Shown here piece by piece: positions 24,529 through 33,712 of a DNA stretch of 64,000 nucleotides. Every line of letters starts with the position of its first letter. Position 1 is the stretch's first letter. The notes beneath the pieces were generated by a model. The model ran no database searches. It worked only from the letters and a program-made list of their open reading frames with translations, and was not told the origin of the DNA. Origin of the DNA: Rhizobium nepotum 39/7 (lineage in GTDB: Bacteria > Pseudomonadota > Alphaproteobacteria > Rhizobiales > Rhizobiaceae); contig NZ_JWJH01000006.1 of assembly GCF_000949865.1 (NCBI RefSeq), positions 1 through 64,000 on the forward strand, given 5' to 3'. A program made the translations under genes and the position numbers.

Positions 24529-26043
24529 TCAGGCCTTCGCACCCGCTGCTGCAACGGCAGCCTGCTTGTGCTCCAGCGCGAACTCCTCTTCCGGCGACAG
24601 GATGAGGCGATGGCGTCCGACAAAGGCGAAATAGGCGATCGCGACGGCAAACCATACGGCGACCCACAACACACCCTTGGTGAAGTTCGGATCCTGGATC
24701 TGATAGAGCAGCGTCACAATGGCGATGATAACCGTCAATACTGCACCCGGAATGCCGAAGGGCGAGCGGAACGGCCGCTCGATATGCGGCAGGTTTTTCC
24801 TGAGCAGAATGAAGGAAATCGCCTGTAGGATGTAGGAGAACATGGCGCCGAACACTGCCATGTTGAGGAGAACGCTGCCGATGATGCTGCCGCCCTGTTC
24901 CGCACCCAGCGAGAACCAGATGACAAGCATGACCGCAAGACCGACGAGAGCGCCGGCGATGTTGGCAACGTATGGCGTCCGGTATTTCGAATGGGTGATC
25001 GACAGCACGGTCGGGAAGTAGCCCGCACGCGACAGCGAATAGATCTGGCGACCCTGCGCATAGAGGATCGTATGGAAGCTGGCGATCAGGCCGGTAAGCG
25101 CCACGAGACCGAGCAGCACCACGCCGCCATCGCCGTAGATTGCCTTGAAGCCATCCAGCAGCGGTTCGAGCGAGGAGCTGAGATGGAAAGAGCCGACGCC
25201 CGGCAGGGACGGATTGAGCAGCACGATCATGAAGGCCGAGACCATCAGCGTAACCATGCCGAGGATGATGCCCTTCGGCATGTCGCGTTTCGGATCGACC
25301 GATTCTTCAGCCGCAAGCGGTAGCTGCTCGATGGCCAGAAACAGCCAGACCGCAAAGGGCAGCGTGGCGAGAACACCGGAAAAACCGAAGGGGAAGAAGG
25401 AACCGCCGCCCTCCGGCAACTCCACCGCCTTGCCATCCGGCCCGACGCCGATATTCAGCGCATAACGCGAGAAATCCATGTTCGGAATGGCGCTGATCCA
25501 GAAGAACACGAGAACACCGAGCGAAATCAGTGTGATGACCAGCGTAACCTTGAAGGAAAGCTCCAGCCCGAAGACATTGAGGGCAAGGAACATCGCGTAA
25601 AAAGCGATCCAGACGAATGGCGAATAGGCGGGATCCAACCCGAGAATAGAATTCACATAAGCGGTGATGAAGGTGACGACGACCGCCGGCGTCAAAACAT
25701 ATTCGACATTCTCGCAAAGTCCGGTGACAAACCCGCCCCACGGCCCCATGGCGGTGCGGGCGAAGGAATAGGCCGCGCCCGTGTGGGGCAGCGCCGGGCT
25801 CATTTCCGCAATGGAGAATGTCAGCCCGAGATACATGACAGCGATGATGATGCCGGCAACCAGCATGCCACCCCAGCCGCCGGTGGAGAAACCGAAATTC
25901 CATCCGGAAAAATGCCCGGAGACGACCGCGCCGACGCCAAGCGCCCACAACGACCAAACGCCCGCGTAACGGGATAGTCCGCGTTTTTCGAAATAGGATG
26001 CATCAGCCTTCTTGTAGCTGACGCCTGATGATGAACCGTCCAT
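24529..26043 (-). CDS. APC-superfamily amino acid/amine permease
   Basis: The 504-residue protein has about twelve membrane segments and the APC opening SLWALGVGAVVSGHFSGWNF, as in ethanolamine and amino-acid permeases. The stretch AAYSFARTAMGPWGGFVTGL is helix 3. ATG 26043 follows AGGAGAGAAGGGC, a strong site. It lies 63 bases before the GS-like gene, so it probably imports the compound that enzyme glutamylates. The ending, with several Ala and charged residues, is cytoplasmic. Confidence 0.87.
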   Translation of the reverse strand: MDGSSSGVSYKKADASYFEKRGLSRYAGVWSLWALGVGAVVSGHFSGWNFGFSTGGWGGMLVAGIIIAVMYLGLTFSIAEMSPALPHTGAAYSFARTAMGPWGGFVTGLCENVEYVLTPAVVVTFITAYVNSILGLDPAYSPFVWIAFYAMFLALNVFGLELSFKVTLVITLISLGVLVFFWISAIPNMDFSRYALNIGVGPDGKAVELPEGGGSFFPFGFSGVLATLPFAVWLFLAIEQLPLAAEESVDPKRDMPKGIILGMVTLMVSAFMIVLLNPSLPGVGSFHLSSSLEPLLDGFKAIYGDGGVVLLGLVALTGLIASFHTILYAQGRQIYSLSRAGYFPTVLSITHSKYRTPYVANIAGALVGLAVMLVIWFSLGAEQGGSIIGSVLLNMAVFGAMFSYILQAISFILLRKNLPHIERPFRSPFGIPGAVLTVIIAIVTLLYQIQDPNFTKGVLWVAVWFAVAIAYFAFVGRHRLILSPEEEFALEHKQAAVAAAGAKA

Positions 26044-26251
26044 GCCCTTCTCTCCTGATAAGAAAAAAGCCAGTCAGCCGTTATTGGCCGATTGTGCCCC
26101 AGTTTCCGGCATCGCCCGGGAAGTTTCCCGCGCTGCGCCGCACGCATCTGCTGTTCCCCTGCCGCTTCGTGCCGTTCCGGCTTTTATCGAATGGCGGCAG
26201 TCTCATTGACGGTCGGCCCCGGTGTTTTCACCATCGGCCGCCCTTGCTCCC

Positions 26252-27025
26252 TCACTCATCGATTGATGAGAGCGCTTTCCCCATAAGCTCGTGGAGAAAC
26301 CCGGCAATTGCCGCTTGGTCTCCCTCATTGGCGATCAGATCGTTGCGGATCTCGATCATCACATTCAAAAGTCCGTCCGGTAGCGCGTGCAGCCGCAGCG
26401 TATGCGTCACACCGTCTTCCGGACCGTAAGGATCGTTGCGTCTGACCGTCAGCGCAGAACCCTCAGCGCCCGCCAGCATCGCATCGGCCATTCGGCTGTC
26501 GGTATCGTGCAGGATGCCGATCTGCACCTCGCGGAATTTTCCGTGATAGACCGGCGTAAAGCTGTGAACGGTCACCACCACCACCTTGCGGCCTGCGGCC
26601 TGTCGCTCGGCGATGATCTCGCTGACACGGTCGTGAAACGGCACGTAAAGTGCCGAGATACGGGCGAACCGCTCCGCCTCGCTCAGATCGAGATTGCCGG
26701 GAATATCGTAAATCTCGCTTTTCACCGGCATGGCGGAAGGTGATTCGGGTGGACGGTTGCAATCATAGACCAGCCGCGAAAATCGCTGATAGACCAGCGT
26801 CGCCTCGAGGCTTTGCGAAAGCAGCCTGGCAACGGCCAGAGCACCCGGATCCCAGGCCGCATGGCTCGAAAGCACGTCCTGCGAAAGACCGAGCGTACCG
26901 AATTTTTGCGGGATGGTGGCAGAGGCGTGTTCGCAGACGAGAATGACATCGCCCTTCGCGGCGGCATTCTCGACGCCGACAGCCTGCCCTTCCGCCTCTG
27001 TGAAAAACCGTGAACGCACCGTCAT
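26252..27025 (-). CDS. N-formylglutamate amidohydrolase-family enzyme
   Basis: The 257-residue protein has the family motifs ILVCEHASATIP near residue 29, RLVYDCNRPP near 83 and VVVTVHSFTPVYHG near 145. Members hydrolyse N-formylglutamate to glutamate and formate in histidine breakdown. No other hut gene is near. In this operon it could instead release glutamate from a gamma-glutamyl intermediate. It is the first gene of the minus-strand group and faces the RpiR-type regulator across 175 bases. A 208-base gap separates it from the permease, in which I see no gene. Confidence 0.87.
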   Translation of the reverse strand: MTVRSRFFTEAEGQAVGVENAAAKGDVILVCEHASATIPQKFGTLGLSQDVLSSHAAWDPGALAVARLLSQSLEATLVYQRFSRLVYDCNRPPESPSAMPVKSEIYDIPGNLDLSEAERFARISALYVPFHDRVSEIIAERQAAGRKVVVVTVHSFTPVYHGKFREVQIGILHDTDSRMADAMLAGAEGSALTVRRNDPYGPEDGVTHTLRLHALPDGLLNVMIEIRNDLIANEGDQAAIAGFLHELMGKALSSIDE

Positions 27026-27060
27026 GCACGCATCCCGCCCCGAACCGCTATTTCCGCCAA

Positions 27061-27079
27061 TGAAGAAAAGAATTCTTCA
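27061..27079. promoter_or_regulatory. Palindrome between the amidohydrolase and RpiR genes
   Basis: TGAAGAAAAGAATTCTTCA has perfect 7-base inverted arms around five bases. It lies in the divergent region, 36 bases from the amidohydrolase start. A -35-like TTGACT at 27131-27136 points towards the regulator. It is a candidate RpiR operator. Confidence 0.45.
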
Positions 27080-27200
27080 CATTATGGTCGGTGTCAAATG
27101 GAATTTTGAAATTTTCTCTTCATTCGCCCATTGACTCTGTAGCTGGCGCAGATGTTTATTTCAGCGGATACACCGGCAGAAAGACCGGAAGGGGAAAAAT

Positions 27201-28079
27201 TTGCGCAGCACAACGGCCACCGTGTCGGATGTCATTCATGCTCACTACGCCGAGCTGACCCGTTCGGAAAAACGGCTGGCGGAGAGCCTGCTCGGCAACT
27301 ACCCCGTCTCGGGTCTCGGCAGCATCACCACCATTGCCGAAAATGCCGGCGTTTCGACGCCGACCGTGGCGCGCATGGTGCAGAAACTCGGCTACAAAGG
27401 TTATCCGGAATTTCAGGCCCACCTGCATCAGGAACTGGAAGCGACGATCTCCGGCCCGATCGCGAAACATGACCGCTGGGCCACCAATGCGCCGGGCCTG
27501 CACATTCTCAACCGCTTCGCCGATGCCATCACCGGCAATCTGCGCGACACGCTGAGCGATCTCGACACCGCCGTCTTCGACAATGCGGCCAAGCTGCTCT
27601 CGGACCGCAAACGCAGCATCTATTTCGTCGGCGGGCGCATCACCGGCGCGATCGCCGAATATTTTTTCACCCATATGCAGGTGATCCGGCCGAAGACGAC
27701 GCTGATGTCGTCGAACTCCAGCGCCTGGCCGCAATATATGCTGAACATGAGCGCCGGCGATGTGCTTGTCATCTTCGACATCCGCCGCTACGAGCACGAC
27801 ATGACGACGCTCGCCGAGGTGGCAAAGGCAAACGGCGTACAGATCATTCTTTTTACCGATCAATGGACGTCGCCGGTGGCGCGCCACGCGCTGCACACCT
27901 TCCGCGTCAGGATCGAGGCGCCCTCGGCATGGGATTCCTCGGTCGTCACGTTGTTTGTCGTCGAAGCACTGATCGAAGCGGTGCAAAGCGGCACCTGGGA
28001 TGAAACCAGGGAGCGAATGAACGCGCTGGAAGGCCTGTTTGAGCAGACACGCCTGTTCCGCAGGCCGGATCGGACATGA
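27201..28079 (+). CDS. MurR/RpiR-family transcriptional regulator (HTH-SIS)
   Basis: The 292-residue protein has an RpiR helix-turn-helix in about residues 1-80 (LTRSEKRLAESLL, then SITTIAENAGVSTPTVARMV) and a SIS sugar-phosphate-binding domain from about 130 (IYFVGGRITGAIAEYF). The start is a TTG at 27201 with GGAAGGGG seven bases upstream; GTG 27222 is an alternative. It is divergent from the amidohydrolase gene and upstream of an ABC importer, and may control either or both. Its ligand need not be a sugar phosphate in spite of the domain name. Confidence 0.87.
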   Translation: MRSTTATVSDVIHAHYAELTRSEKRLAESLLGNYPVSGLGSITTIAENAGVSTPTVARMVQKLGYKGYPEFQAHLHQELEATISGPIAKHDRWATNAPGLHILNRFADAITGNLRDTLSDLDTAVFDNAAKLLSDRKRSIYFVGGRITGAIAEYFFTHMQVIRPKTTLMSSNSSAWPQYMLNMSAGDVLVIFDIRRYEHDMTTLAEVAKANGVQIILFTDQWTSPVARHALHTFRVRIEAPSAWDSSVVTLFVVEALIEAVQSGTWDETRERMNALEGLFEQTRLFRRPDRT

Positions 28080-28366
28080 ACATCAGTAGCCGGCACAGTG
28101 CTTGACGCGGAAACCGCCGGCTGATTGGATACCTGAAATCGCTACCAGCGCGATAAAGCAGGATAAAAACAAGCTGGGGAACATATCTGGCCAACACGAA
28201 TGATGATGGGATTACCCGCAATTGCAGGCACAAAGCCGGGCGATGGCGGAAAATGGGCGTAAAGTGGCGGAATCCGGATAAATAAATTGCAATCCGGCCG
28301 TCACATTAGCTTCATCCAGAATCCGTATCAGCGTCCGTAATACGAGAACACGAAGAGGAGAAAAAA

Positions 28367-29473
28367 GTGATCTCTCATTGCCGTCGACTGCTTGCTGCCA
28401 CCACCGCTCTGGTAATGGCCTCCACCGCGATCGCTGCTGCTGCGCCGAGCGCCGAACTGATCGCCGCCGCCAAGAAGGAAGGCATGCTGACCACCGTTGC
28501 GCTGCCGCACGACTGGTGTGGTTACGGCGAGGTCATCGCCGCTTTCAAGGCGAAATATCCGGAAATCACCGTCAACGAACTGAACCCCGACGCCGGCTCT
28601 GCCGATGAAGTCGAAGCGGTGAAGGCGAACAAGGACAACAAGGGTCCGCAGGCTCCTGACGTCGTTGACGTCGGTCTCGCCTTCGGCCCGCAGATGAAGG
28701 CCGAAGGCCTGCTGCAGCCCTACAAGGTCTCCACCTGGGACGAAATTCCCGATAACGTCAAGGATGCCGACGGTTACTGGTACGGCGACTATTACGGCGT
28801 TATGTCGATGTTCGTGAACAAGGACCTCGTCACCAACGTGCCGAAGGACTGGGCCGACCTGCTGAAGCCGGAATATTCCGGTCAGGTGGCACTTGCCGGC
28901 GACCCGCGCGCTTCCAACCAGGCTATCCTCGGCGTTCTTGCAGCCGGTCTGGCATCGGGTGCAAAATCCGGCAAGGAAGCCGGCGAAGCTGGCCTGAAAT
29001 ATTTTGCCGATCTCAACAAGGCCGGTAACTTCCTGCCGGTCATCGGCAAGGCAGGAACGCTGGCGCAGGGTGCTACCCCGATCATCGTCGCCTGGGACTA
29101 TAACGCGCTTTCCTGGAAGAAGACGCTAAACGACAACCCGCCCACGGAAGTCGTGGTTCCGGAAAAAGGCGTTCTGGCCGGCGTCTACGTTCAGGGCATT
29201 TCCGCCTACGCCCCGCATCCGAACGCTGCCAAGCTCTGGATGGAACACCTCTATTCCGACGACGGTCAGCTTGGCTGGCTGAAGGGCTATTGCCACCCGA
29301 TCCGCTTCAACGCCATGGTCAAGGCCGGCAAGGTTCCGCAGGAACTGATCGACAGCCTGCCGCCGGCAGCAGCCTATGAAAAGGCGATCTTCCCGACACT
29401 CGAGGAAGTCGACGCCAACAAGGCGGCCGTTACCGGCGGCTGGGACAGCGTCGTCGGCGCGAACGTGAAGTAA
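28367..29473 (+). CDS. ABC transporter substrate-binding protein (iron/polyamine type)
   Basis: The 368-residue periplasmic binding protein starts at GTG 28367 behind GAGGAG. A signal peptide ends near residue 26. The mature part has the two-lobe extracellular-binding-protein type 1 pattern (MLTTVALPHDWCGYGEVIAAF, with GYWYGDYYGVMSMFVNKDLV in the middle). The same class binds Fe3+, polyamines, phosphonates and others, so the ligand is open. A hairpin with T-run and a repeat follow before the permease genes. Confidence 0.85.
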   Translation: MISHCRRLLAATTALVMASTAIAAAAPSAELIAAAKKEGMLTTVALPHDWCGYGEVIAAFKAKYPEITVNELNPDAGSADEVEAVKANKDNKGPQAPDVVDVGLAFGPQMKAEGLLQPYKVSTWDEIPDNVKDADGYWYGDYYGVMSMFVNKDLVTNVPKDWADLLKPEYSGQVALAGDPRASNQAILGVLAAGLASGAKSGKEAGEAGLKYFADLNKAGNFLPVIGKAGTLAQGATPIIVAWDYNALSWKKTLNDNPPTEVVVPEKGVLAGVYVQGISAYAPHPNAAKLWMEHLYSDDGQLGWLKGYCHPIRFNAMVKAGKVPQELIDSLPPAAAYEKAIFPTLEEVDANKAAVTGGWDSVVGANVK

Positions 29474-29485
29474 ACTGTTGAAAAC

Positions 29486-29522
29486 GCACCCCGGCCGGTC
29501 AAAAAGCCGGGGTGCTTCTTTT
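29486..29522 (+). terminator. Hairpin after the binding-protein gene
   Basis: GCACCCCGGC pairs perfectly with GCCGGGGTGC around a 10-base loop and is followed by TTCTTTT. Inside the operon it would cut permease expression relative to the binding protein. Confidence 0.75.
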
Positions 29523-29626
29523 AAAGCATTTCCAGTAAAAATGCGCAGCGGTTTATGTCCGGAAAATGCGCAAAACAAAGATCGAGAGCGCCTCCGACGG
29601 TACCGTTTCAACCGGACGTGCTATAG
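29523..29626. repeat. About 105-base intergenic repeat, copy 1
   Basis: It begins AAAGCATTTCCAGTAAAA and ends GGACGTGCTATAG. It aligns along its whole length with 59721-59827, including the core GTCCGGAAAATGCG. The ends are inverted (GCATTTCCAGT against ACTGGACGTGC in the better copy). It sits between the binding-protein and permease genes. Confidence 0.75.
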
Positions 29627-29678
29627 TTAAAGACCTTTATAGACAGACCGTTTTGAAAACGGCGTTTGGGGACAAGGC

Positions 29679-30563
29679 ATGCCATCAACCAACACCGGCG
29701 GACCATCCGATGCGGGCAGGAAGTTGCCGCTTAACTGGATAGGCGTCGTACCATTTGCCGTTTTTGTTCTGTTGTTTCTGATCCTGCCGACGATGAAGAT
29801 CGTTATCGGCGCGTTTCAGCGCCCCGATGGCAGCTTTACGCTCGAAAACATCGCGGGGCTTTTCACACCTTCCATCCTCGCGGCCTACTGGATTTCGATC
29901 AAGATCAGCCTCGCCTCGGCAGCCCTCGGCTGCCTGGTCGGCTTTGCCGTCGCCGCGGCCGTCGTTCTCGGCGGATTGCCGCAGCGTATCCGCGGGCCAC
30001 TCCTCACATTTTCGGGCGTCGCCTCGCAATTTGCCGGTGTGCCGCTCGCCTTCGCCTTCATCGCCACGCTCGGCCCTGTCGGCCTCCTCACCGTATTCCT
30101 GAAGACACAGATCGGTATTGATCTGAGACTCCTCGGCTTCAACATCCTGTCGTTCTGGGGCCTGACCGTCACCTATCTGTTCTTCCAGATACCGCTAATG
30201 ATCCTCATCATCACCCCGGCGCTTGACGGGCTGAAGCGCGAATGGCGCGAGGCTGCGGAAATCCTCGGCGCGACCGGCGTGCAATATTGGCGCATGGTGG
30301 CCTTCCCCATCCTGTTGCCATCGTTGCTCGGCACCATGTCGCTGCTGTTTGCCAATGCCTTTGGTGCTGTGGCCACCGCAATTGCGCTCACCGGCTCCTC
30401 GCTCAACATCGTGCCGATCCTGCTTTTCGCGCAGATCCGCGGCGACGTTCTCGGCAATCCGCATCTCGGTTACGCGCTCGCCTTCGGCATGATCGTCGTG
30501 ACCGGCATCGCCAATGCGCTTTATATCTGGCTGCGCGCCCGCAGCGAAAGGTGGCTCAAATGA
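29679..30563 (+). CDS. ABC transporter permease, first subunit
   Basis: The 294-residue membrane protein has about six helices. The cytoplasmic coupling (EAA) loop is EWREAAEILGATGVQYWRMV near residue 190, ahead of FPILLPSL. It is of the PotB/FbpB class. GGGGACAAGGC precedes ATG 29679. Its stop overlaps the second permease start (ATGA), so the two subunits are made together. It forms the channel with the next gene for the binding protein at 28367. Confidence 0.88.
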   Translation: MPSTNTGGPSDAGRKLPLNWIGVVPFAVFVLLFLILPTMKIVIGAFQRPDGSFTLENIAGLFTPSILAAYWISIKISLASAALGCLVGFAVAAAVVLGGLPQRIRGPLLTFSGVASQFAGVPLAFAFIATLGPVGLLTVFLKTQIGIDLRLLGFNILSFWGLTVTYLFFQIPLMILIITPALDGLKREWREAAEILGATGVQYWRMVAFPILLPSLLGTMSLLFANAFGAVATAIALTGSSLNIVPILLFAQIRGDVLGNPHLGYALAFGMIVVTGIANALYIWLRARSERWLK

Positions 30564-31342
30564 AGAAGTTCTTCGCCTGGGGCGCGCTAGTCTTCGGCCT
30601 TCTCTATTTCGCCCTGCCGCTGATCGGCATGACCAACTTCTCGCTGAAAATGCGGCGTGGCGAATATTCCTTCGACGCCTATGGCAAGGTGCTCTCCGAC
30701 CCGCGTTTTCAGGAAACCTTCAGCTATTCGGTAGTGATGGCGCTGTTCACCATCGTGTTCGGTGTTCTGCTGGTGGTGCCGACGGCCTATTGGGTGCGCC
30801 TGAAACTGCCGCACCTGCGCCCCTATATCGAGTTCATAACGTTGCTGCCGCTGGTCATCCCGGCCATCGTCATCGTTTTCGGTTATATCAGGCTATACAA
30901 CACCTCCAGCTGGCTGCCGCTGACCGGCACGACCTTCGGCACCAACCTTCTTCTGATGTTCGGTTACGCCATACTCGCTCTGCCCTACATGTATCGAGCC
31001 GTCGACACAGGTCTCAGAACCATCGATGTCGCGACCTTGACGGAAGCCGCCCAAAGCCTTGGCGCAGGCTGGACGACCATCCTGTCGCGCATCATCCTGC
31101 CGAATGTACTGGTCGCCGTCCTGTCGGGCGCATTTTTAACCTTCGCCATCGTCATCGGTGAATTCACCATGGCGGCACTTTTAAACCGCCCGGCCTTCGG
31201 TCCCTATATGCAGCTGCTTGGCGCCAACCGCGCCTATGAACCGGCGGCACTTGCCGTGATTTCCTTCGGCATCACCTGGGGTTGCCTAGGGTTGATCCAA
31301 CTCGTTTCACGCTACCACAAGGGCGCGCCTCCCAAGGCCTGA
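30560..31342 (+). CDS. ABC transporter permease, second subunit
   Basis: The 260-residue permease of the PotC/FbpB class starts at ATG 30560, overlapping the first subunit's stop by four bases. A much longer open frame runs back to 30242, but it is only a shadow inside the first permease gene. Six hydrophobic segments are visible, with a coupling loop at EAAQSLGAGWTTILSRIILP. A short spacing (13 bases) leads to the ATPase gene. Confidence 0.88.
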   Translation: MKKFFAWGALVFGLLYFALPLIGMTNFSLKMRRGEYSFDAYGKVLSDPRFQETFSYSVVMALFTIVFGVLLVVPTAYWVRLKLPHLRPYIEFITLLPLVIPAIVIVFGYIRLYNTSSWLPLTGTTFGTNLLLMFGYAILALPYMYRAVDTGLRTIDVATLTEAAQSLGAGWTTILSRIILPNVLVAVLSGAFLTFAIVIGEFTMAALLNRPAFGPYMQLLGANRAYEPAALAVISFGITWGCLGLIQLVSRYHKGAPPKA

Positions 31343-31355
31343 GGACAAGATTTTC

Positions 31356-32414
31356 ATGAGCTTTTTGACACTTAGCAATATCAAGAAATCCTTCGGCTCC
31401 GTGCAGGTCGTGCATGATTTCGACATGGCCATCGAGAAGGGCGAGTTCGTTTCCTTTCTCGGACCATCGGGCTGCGGCAAGACCACCGTGCTGCGCATGA
31501 TCGCCGGTTTCGAAATCCCGACCGGTGGATCGATCGTCATCAACGGCAAGGACCAGACGACGCGTAGACCCAACCAGCGCAATATCGGCATGGTGTTTCA
31601 GGCCTATGCGCTGTTCCCGAACATGAATGTCTACGAGAACGTCGCCTTCGGCCTCAAAGTCGCCGGCAAGCCGAAAGCCGAGATCGATGCACGCGTGAAG
31701 GAAATGCTCCAGCTCATCCATCTGGAACATCTCGCGGACCGCTACCCCTATCAGATGTCGGGCGGCCAGCAGCAGCGCGTGGCGCTCGCCCGCGCATTGG
31801 CCCCGAAGCCGGAAGTGCTTCTGCTGGATGAGCCGCTCTCCGCGCTGGACGCCAAAATCCGCGTTTCGCTGCGCGAAGAAATCCGCCAGATCCAGCGGAA
31901 ACTTGGCATCACCACGATTTTCGTGACCCACGATCAGGAAGAGGCGCTGTCGATCTCCGACCGTATCGTCGTCATGAATTCCGGCCGCGCCGACCAGATC
32001 GGCTCGCCCTTCGACATCTACAACAAGCCAGCGACCCGTTTTGTCGCCTCCTTCGTCGGCACACTGAACCTCATCGACGCCACCGTCATCGATTCCTCAA
32101 CCAATACCATCCGTGTCGGAGAGCAGCAGATCACCCTGCACAAGCCGGTCGAGGCCGCGAACGGTGAAAAAATCACCCTCGCCTTGCGCCCGGAAGCAGG
32201 CGCTCTCGGCGTCGATGCGAAGGGCGACGTCGCTATTTCCGGTATCGTCACCTCAAGCCAGTTCCTCGGCTCGGTCATTCGCACGCGTCTCGATCTCGGC
32301 GGTTCGACCTTGTCTTTCGATATGTTCAACGATCCAGGCACTGCCCCGCCTACCCTTGGCGAGCAAGTAACGCTTAAATTCGCGGCCGGTGATCTTATGG
32401 TGATCAAAGATTAA
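31356..32414 (+). CDS. ABC transporter ATP-binding protein (PotA/FbpC type)
   Basis: The 352-residue ATPase drives the importer. It has Walker A GPSGCGKTT near residue 36, a Q-loop in NIGMVFQAYALFPNM, the signature MSGGQQQRVALARAL and Walker B VLLLDEPLSALD. A C-terminal TOBE domain from about 240 is typical of polyamine, iron and sugar importers. It completes the importer operon. The next gene, a zinc alcohol dehydrogenase, begins 74 bases on and may belong to the same transcript. Confidence 0.92.
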   Translation: MSFLTLSNIKKSFGSVQVVHDFDMAIEKGEFVSFLGPSGCGKTTVLRMIAGFEIPTGGSIVINGKDQTTRRPNQRNIGMVFQAYALFPNMNVYENVAFGLKVAGKPKAEIDARVKEMLQLIHLEHLADRYPYQMSGGQQQRVALARALAPKPEVLLLDEPLSALDAKIRVSLREEIRQIQRKLGITTIFVTHDQEEALSISDRIVVMNSGRADQIGSPFDIYNKPATRFVASFVGTLNLIDATVIDSSTNTIRVGEQQITLHKPVEAANGEKITLALRPEAGALGVDAKGDVAISGIVTSSQFLGSVIRTRLDLGGSTLSFDMFNDPGTAPPTLGEQVTLKFAAGDLMVIKD

Positions 32415-32488
32415 ATCGCTTTTCTCAATCGGCGGAAGCAGGTAGAGCAGGTATAATTCGAACCCGCTACCAATGATGTGAGGGCATG

Positions 32489-33532
32489 ATGCGCGCGCTT
32501 TTCTACGAACTGTTCGGCGAGACCCCTGTCGTCGCATCTCTGCCAGATCCCGAGCCGACCGATAGCGGTGTGGTCATCGAGGTGAAGGCGACCGGCCTGT
32601 GCCGGAGCGACTGGCACGGCTGGATGGGTCACGACACGGATATTCGCCTGCCGCACGTTCCGGGCCACGAATTCGCCGGCGTTATCGCAGCAGTCGGAAA
32701 GAACGTTACCCGCTTCAAAACCGGCGACCGTGTCACCGTTCCCTTCGTTTCCGGCTGCGGCCATTGCCAGGAATGCCGCTCCGGTAATCAGCAGGTGTGT
32801 GAGACACAGTTCCAGCCCGGCTTCACCCATTGGGGCTCCTTCGCCGAATATGTCGCTATCGATTACGCCGACCAGAACCTCGTGCATCTGCCTGATGCAA
32901 TGAGTTACGCCACTGCTGCCGGTCTCGGCTGCCGTTTCGCCACCTCCTTCCGGGCCGTGACCGATCAGGGACGCCTGAAGGGCGGCGAATGGCTGGCGGT
33001 TCACGGCTGCGGCGGCGTCGGCCTCTCCGCCATCATGATCGGCGCGGGCCTCGGTGCACAGGTTGTCGCCATCGACATCGCGGAAGACAAGCTCGAACTT
33101 GCGCGCCAGCTCGGCGCAACCGCCACCATCAACAGCCGCTCGGTTGCCGATGTTTCCGAGGCGGTGCGCGAGATAACCGGCGGCGGCGCCCATGTCTCGA
33201 TCGACGCGCTTGGCCACCCGCAGACATGCTGCAACTCCATCAGCAACCTGCGCCGACGCGGTCGCCATGTGCAGGTGGGGCTGATGCTGGCCGATCACGC
33301 CATGCCCGCCATCCCCATGGCCCGGGTGATCGCCCACGAACTGGAGATTTACGGCAGCCACGGCATGCAGGCATGGCGTTACGAGGATATGCTGGCAATG
33401 ATCGAAAGCGGCAAGCTTGCGCCCGAAAAACTGATCGGCCGCCACATCACGCTTTCCGATGCCATCACCGCCCTGCCCGCCATGAACAGTTTCCAGGAAA
33501 GCGGCATCAGCATCATCGACCGGTTCGAATAG
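32489..33532 (+). CDS. Zinc-dependent medium-chain alcohol dehydrogenase
   Basis: The protein has 347 residues from ATG 32489 (an ATG three bases earlier is too close to AGGG). Catalytic zinc ligands are in GLCRSDWHG and PGHEFAG. The structural zinc has four Cys in [15 protein letters not shown]. The Rossmann motif is GCGGVGLSA near 170. Medium-chain enzymes oxidise many alcohols, so the substrate cannot be named. It follows the ABC importer and may act on the imported compound. Confidence 0.9.
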   Translation: MRALFYELFGETPVVASLPDPEPTDSGVVIEVKATGLCRSDWHGWMGHDTDIRLPHVPGHEFAGVIAAVGKNVTRFKTGDRVTVPFVSGCGHCQECRSGNQQVCETQFQPGFTHWGSFAEYVAIDYADQNLVHLPDAMSYATAAGLGCRFATSFRAVTDQGRLKGGEWLAVHGCGGVGLSAIMIGAGLGAQVVAIDIAEDKLELARQLGATATINSRSVADVSEAVREITGGGAHVSIDALGHPQTCCNSISNLRRRGRHVQVGLMLADHAMPAIPMARVIAHELEIYGSHGMQAWRYEDMLAMIESGKLAPEKLIGRHITLSDAITALPAMNSFQESGISIIDRFE

Positions 33533-33658
33533 CTGCCGAAGCACTCCGATCGGTCGTGTCAGCAGTTTGAGATTTAACGATCTTCGGCGTAGGTCAGACG
33601 TTCCTGCTTCCGAATGTCCGGGCCGCCAAATAAAACGGACACTCGCCGGCGGAACACA

Positions 33659-33686
33659 AAAAAGCGCGGGCAAACCCGCGCTTTTT
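33659..33686. terminator. Terminator between the zinc dehydrogenase and metH
   Basis: A 10-base stem AAAGCGCGGG / CCCGCGCTTT with a CAAA loop carries an A-run before and a T-run after. It can serve both convergent genes. Confidence 0.85.
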
Positions 33687-33712
33687 CATTTGCAACAACG
33701 GTGCCTGAAACC

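Noticed and set aside
30242-30559. N-terminal extension of the second permease
   Set aside because: It lies entirely inside the first permease gene in another frame; ATG 30560 with the ATGA overlap is the real start.
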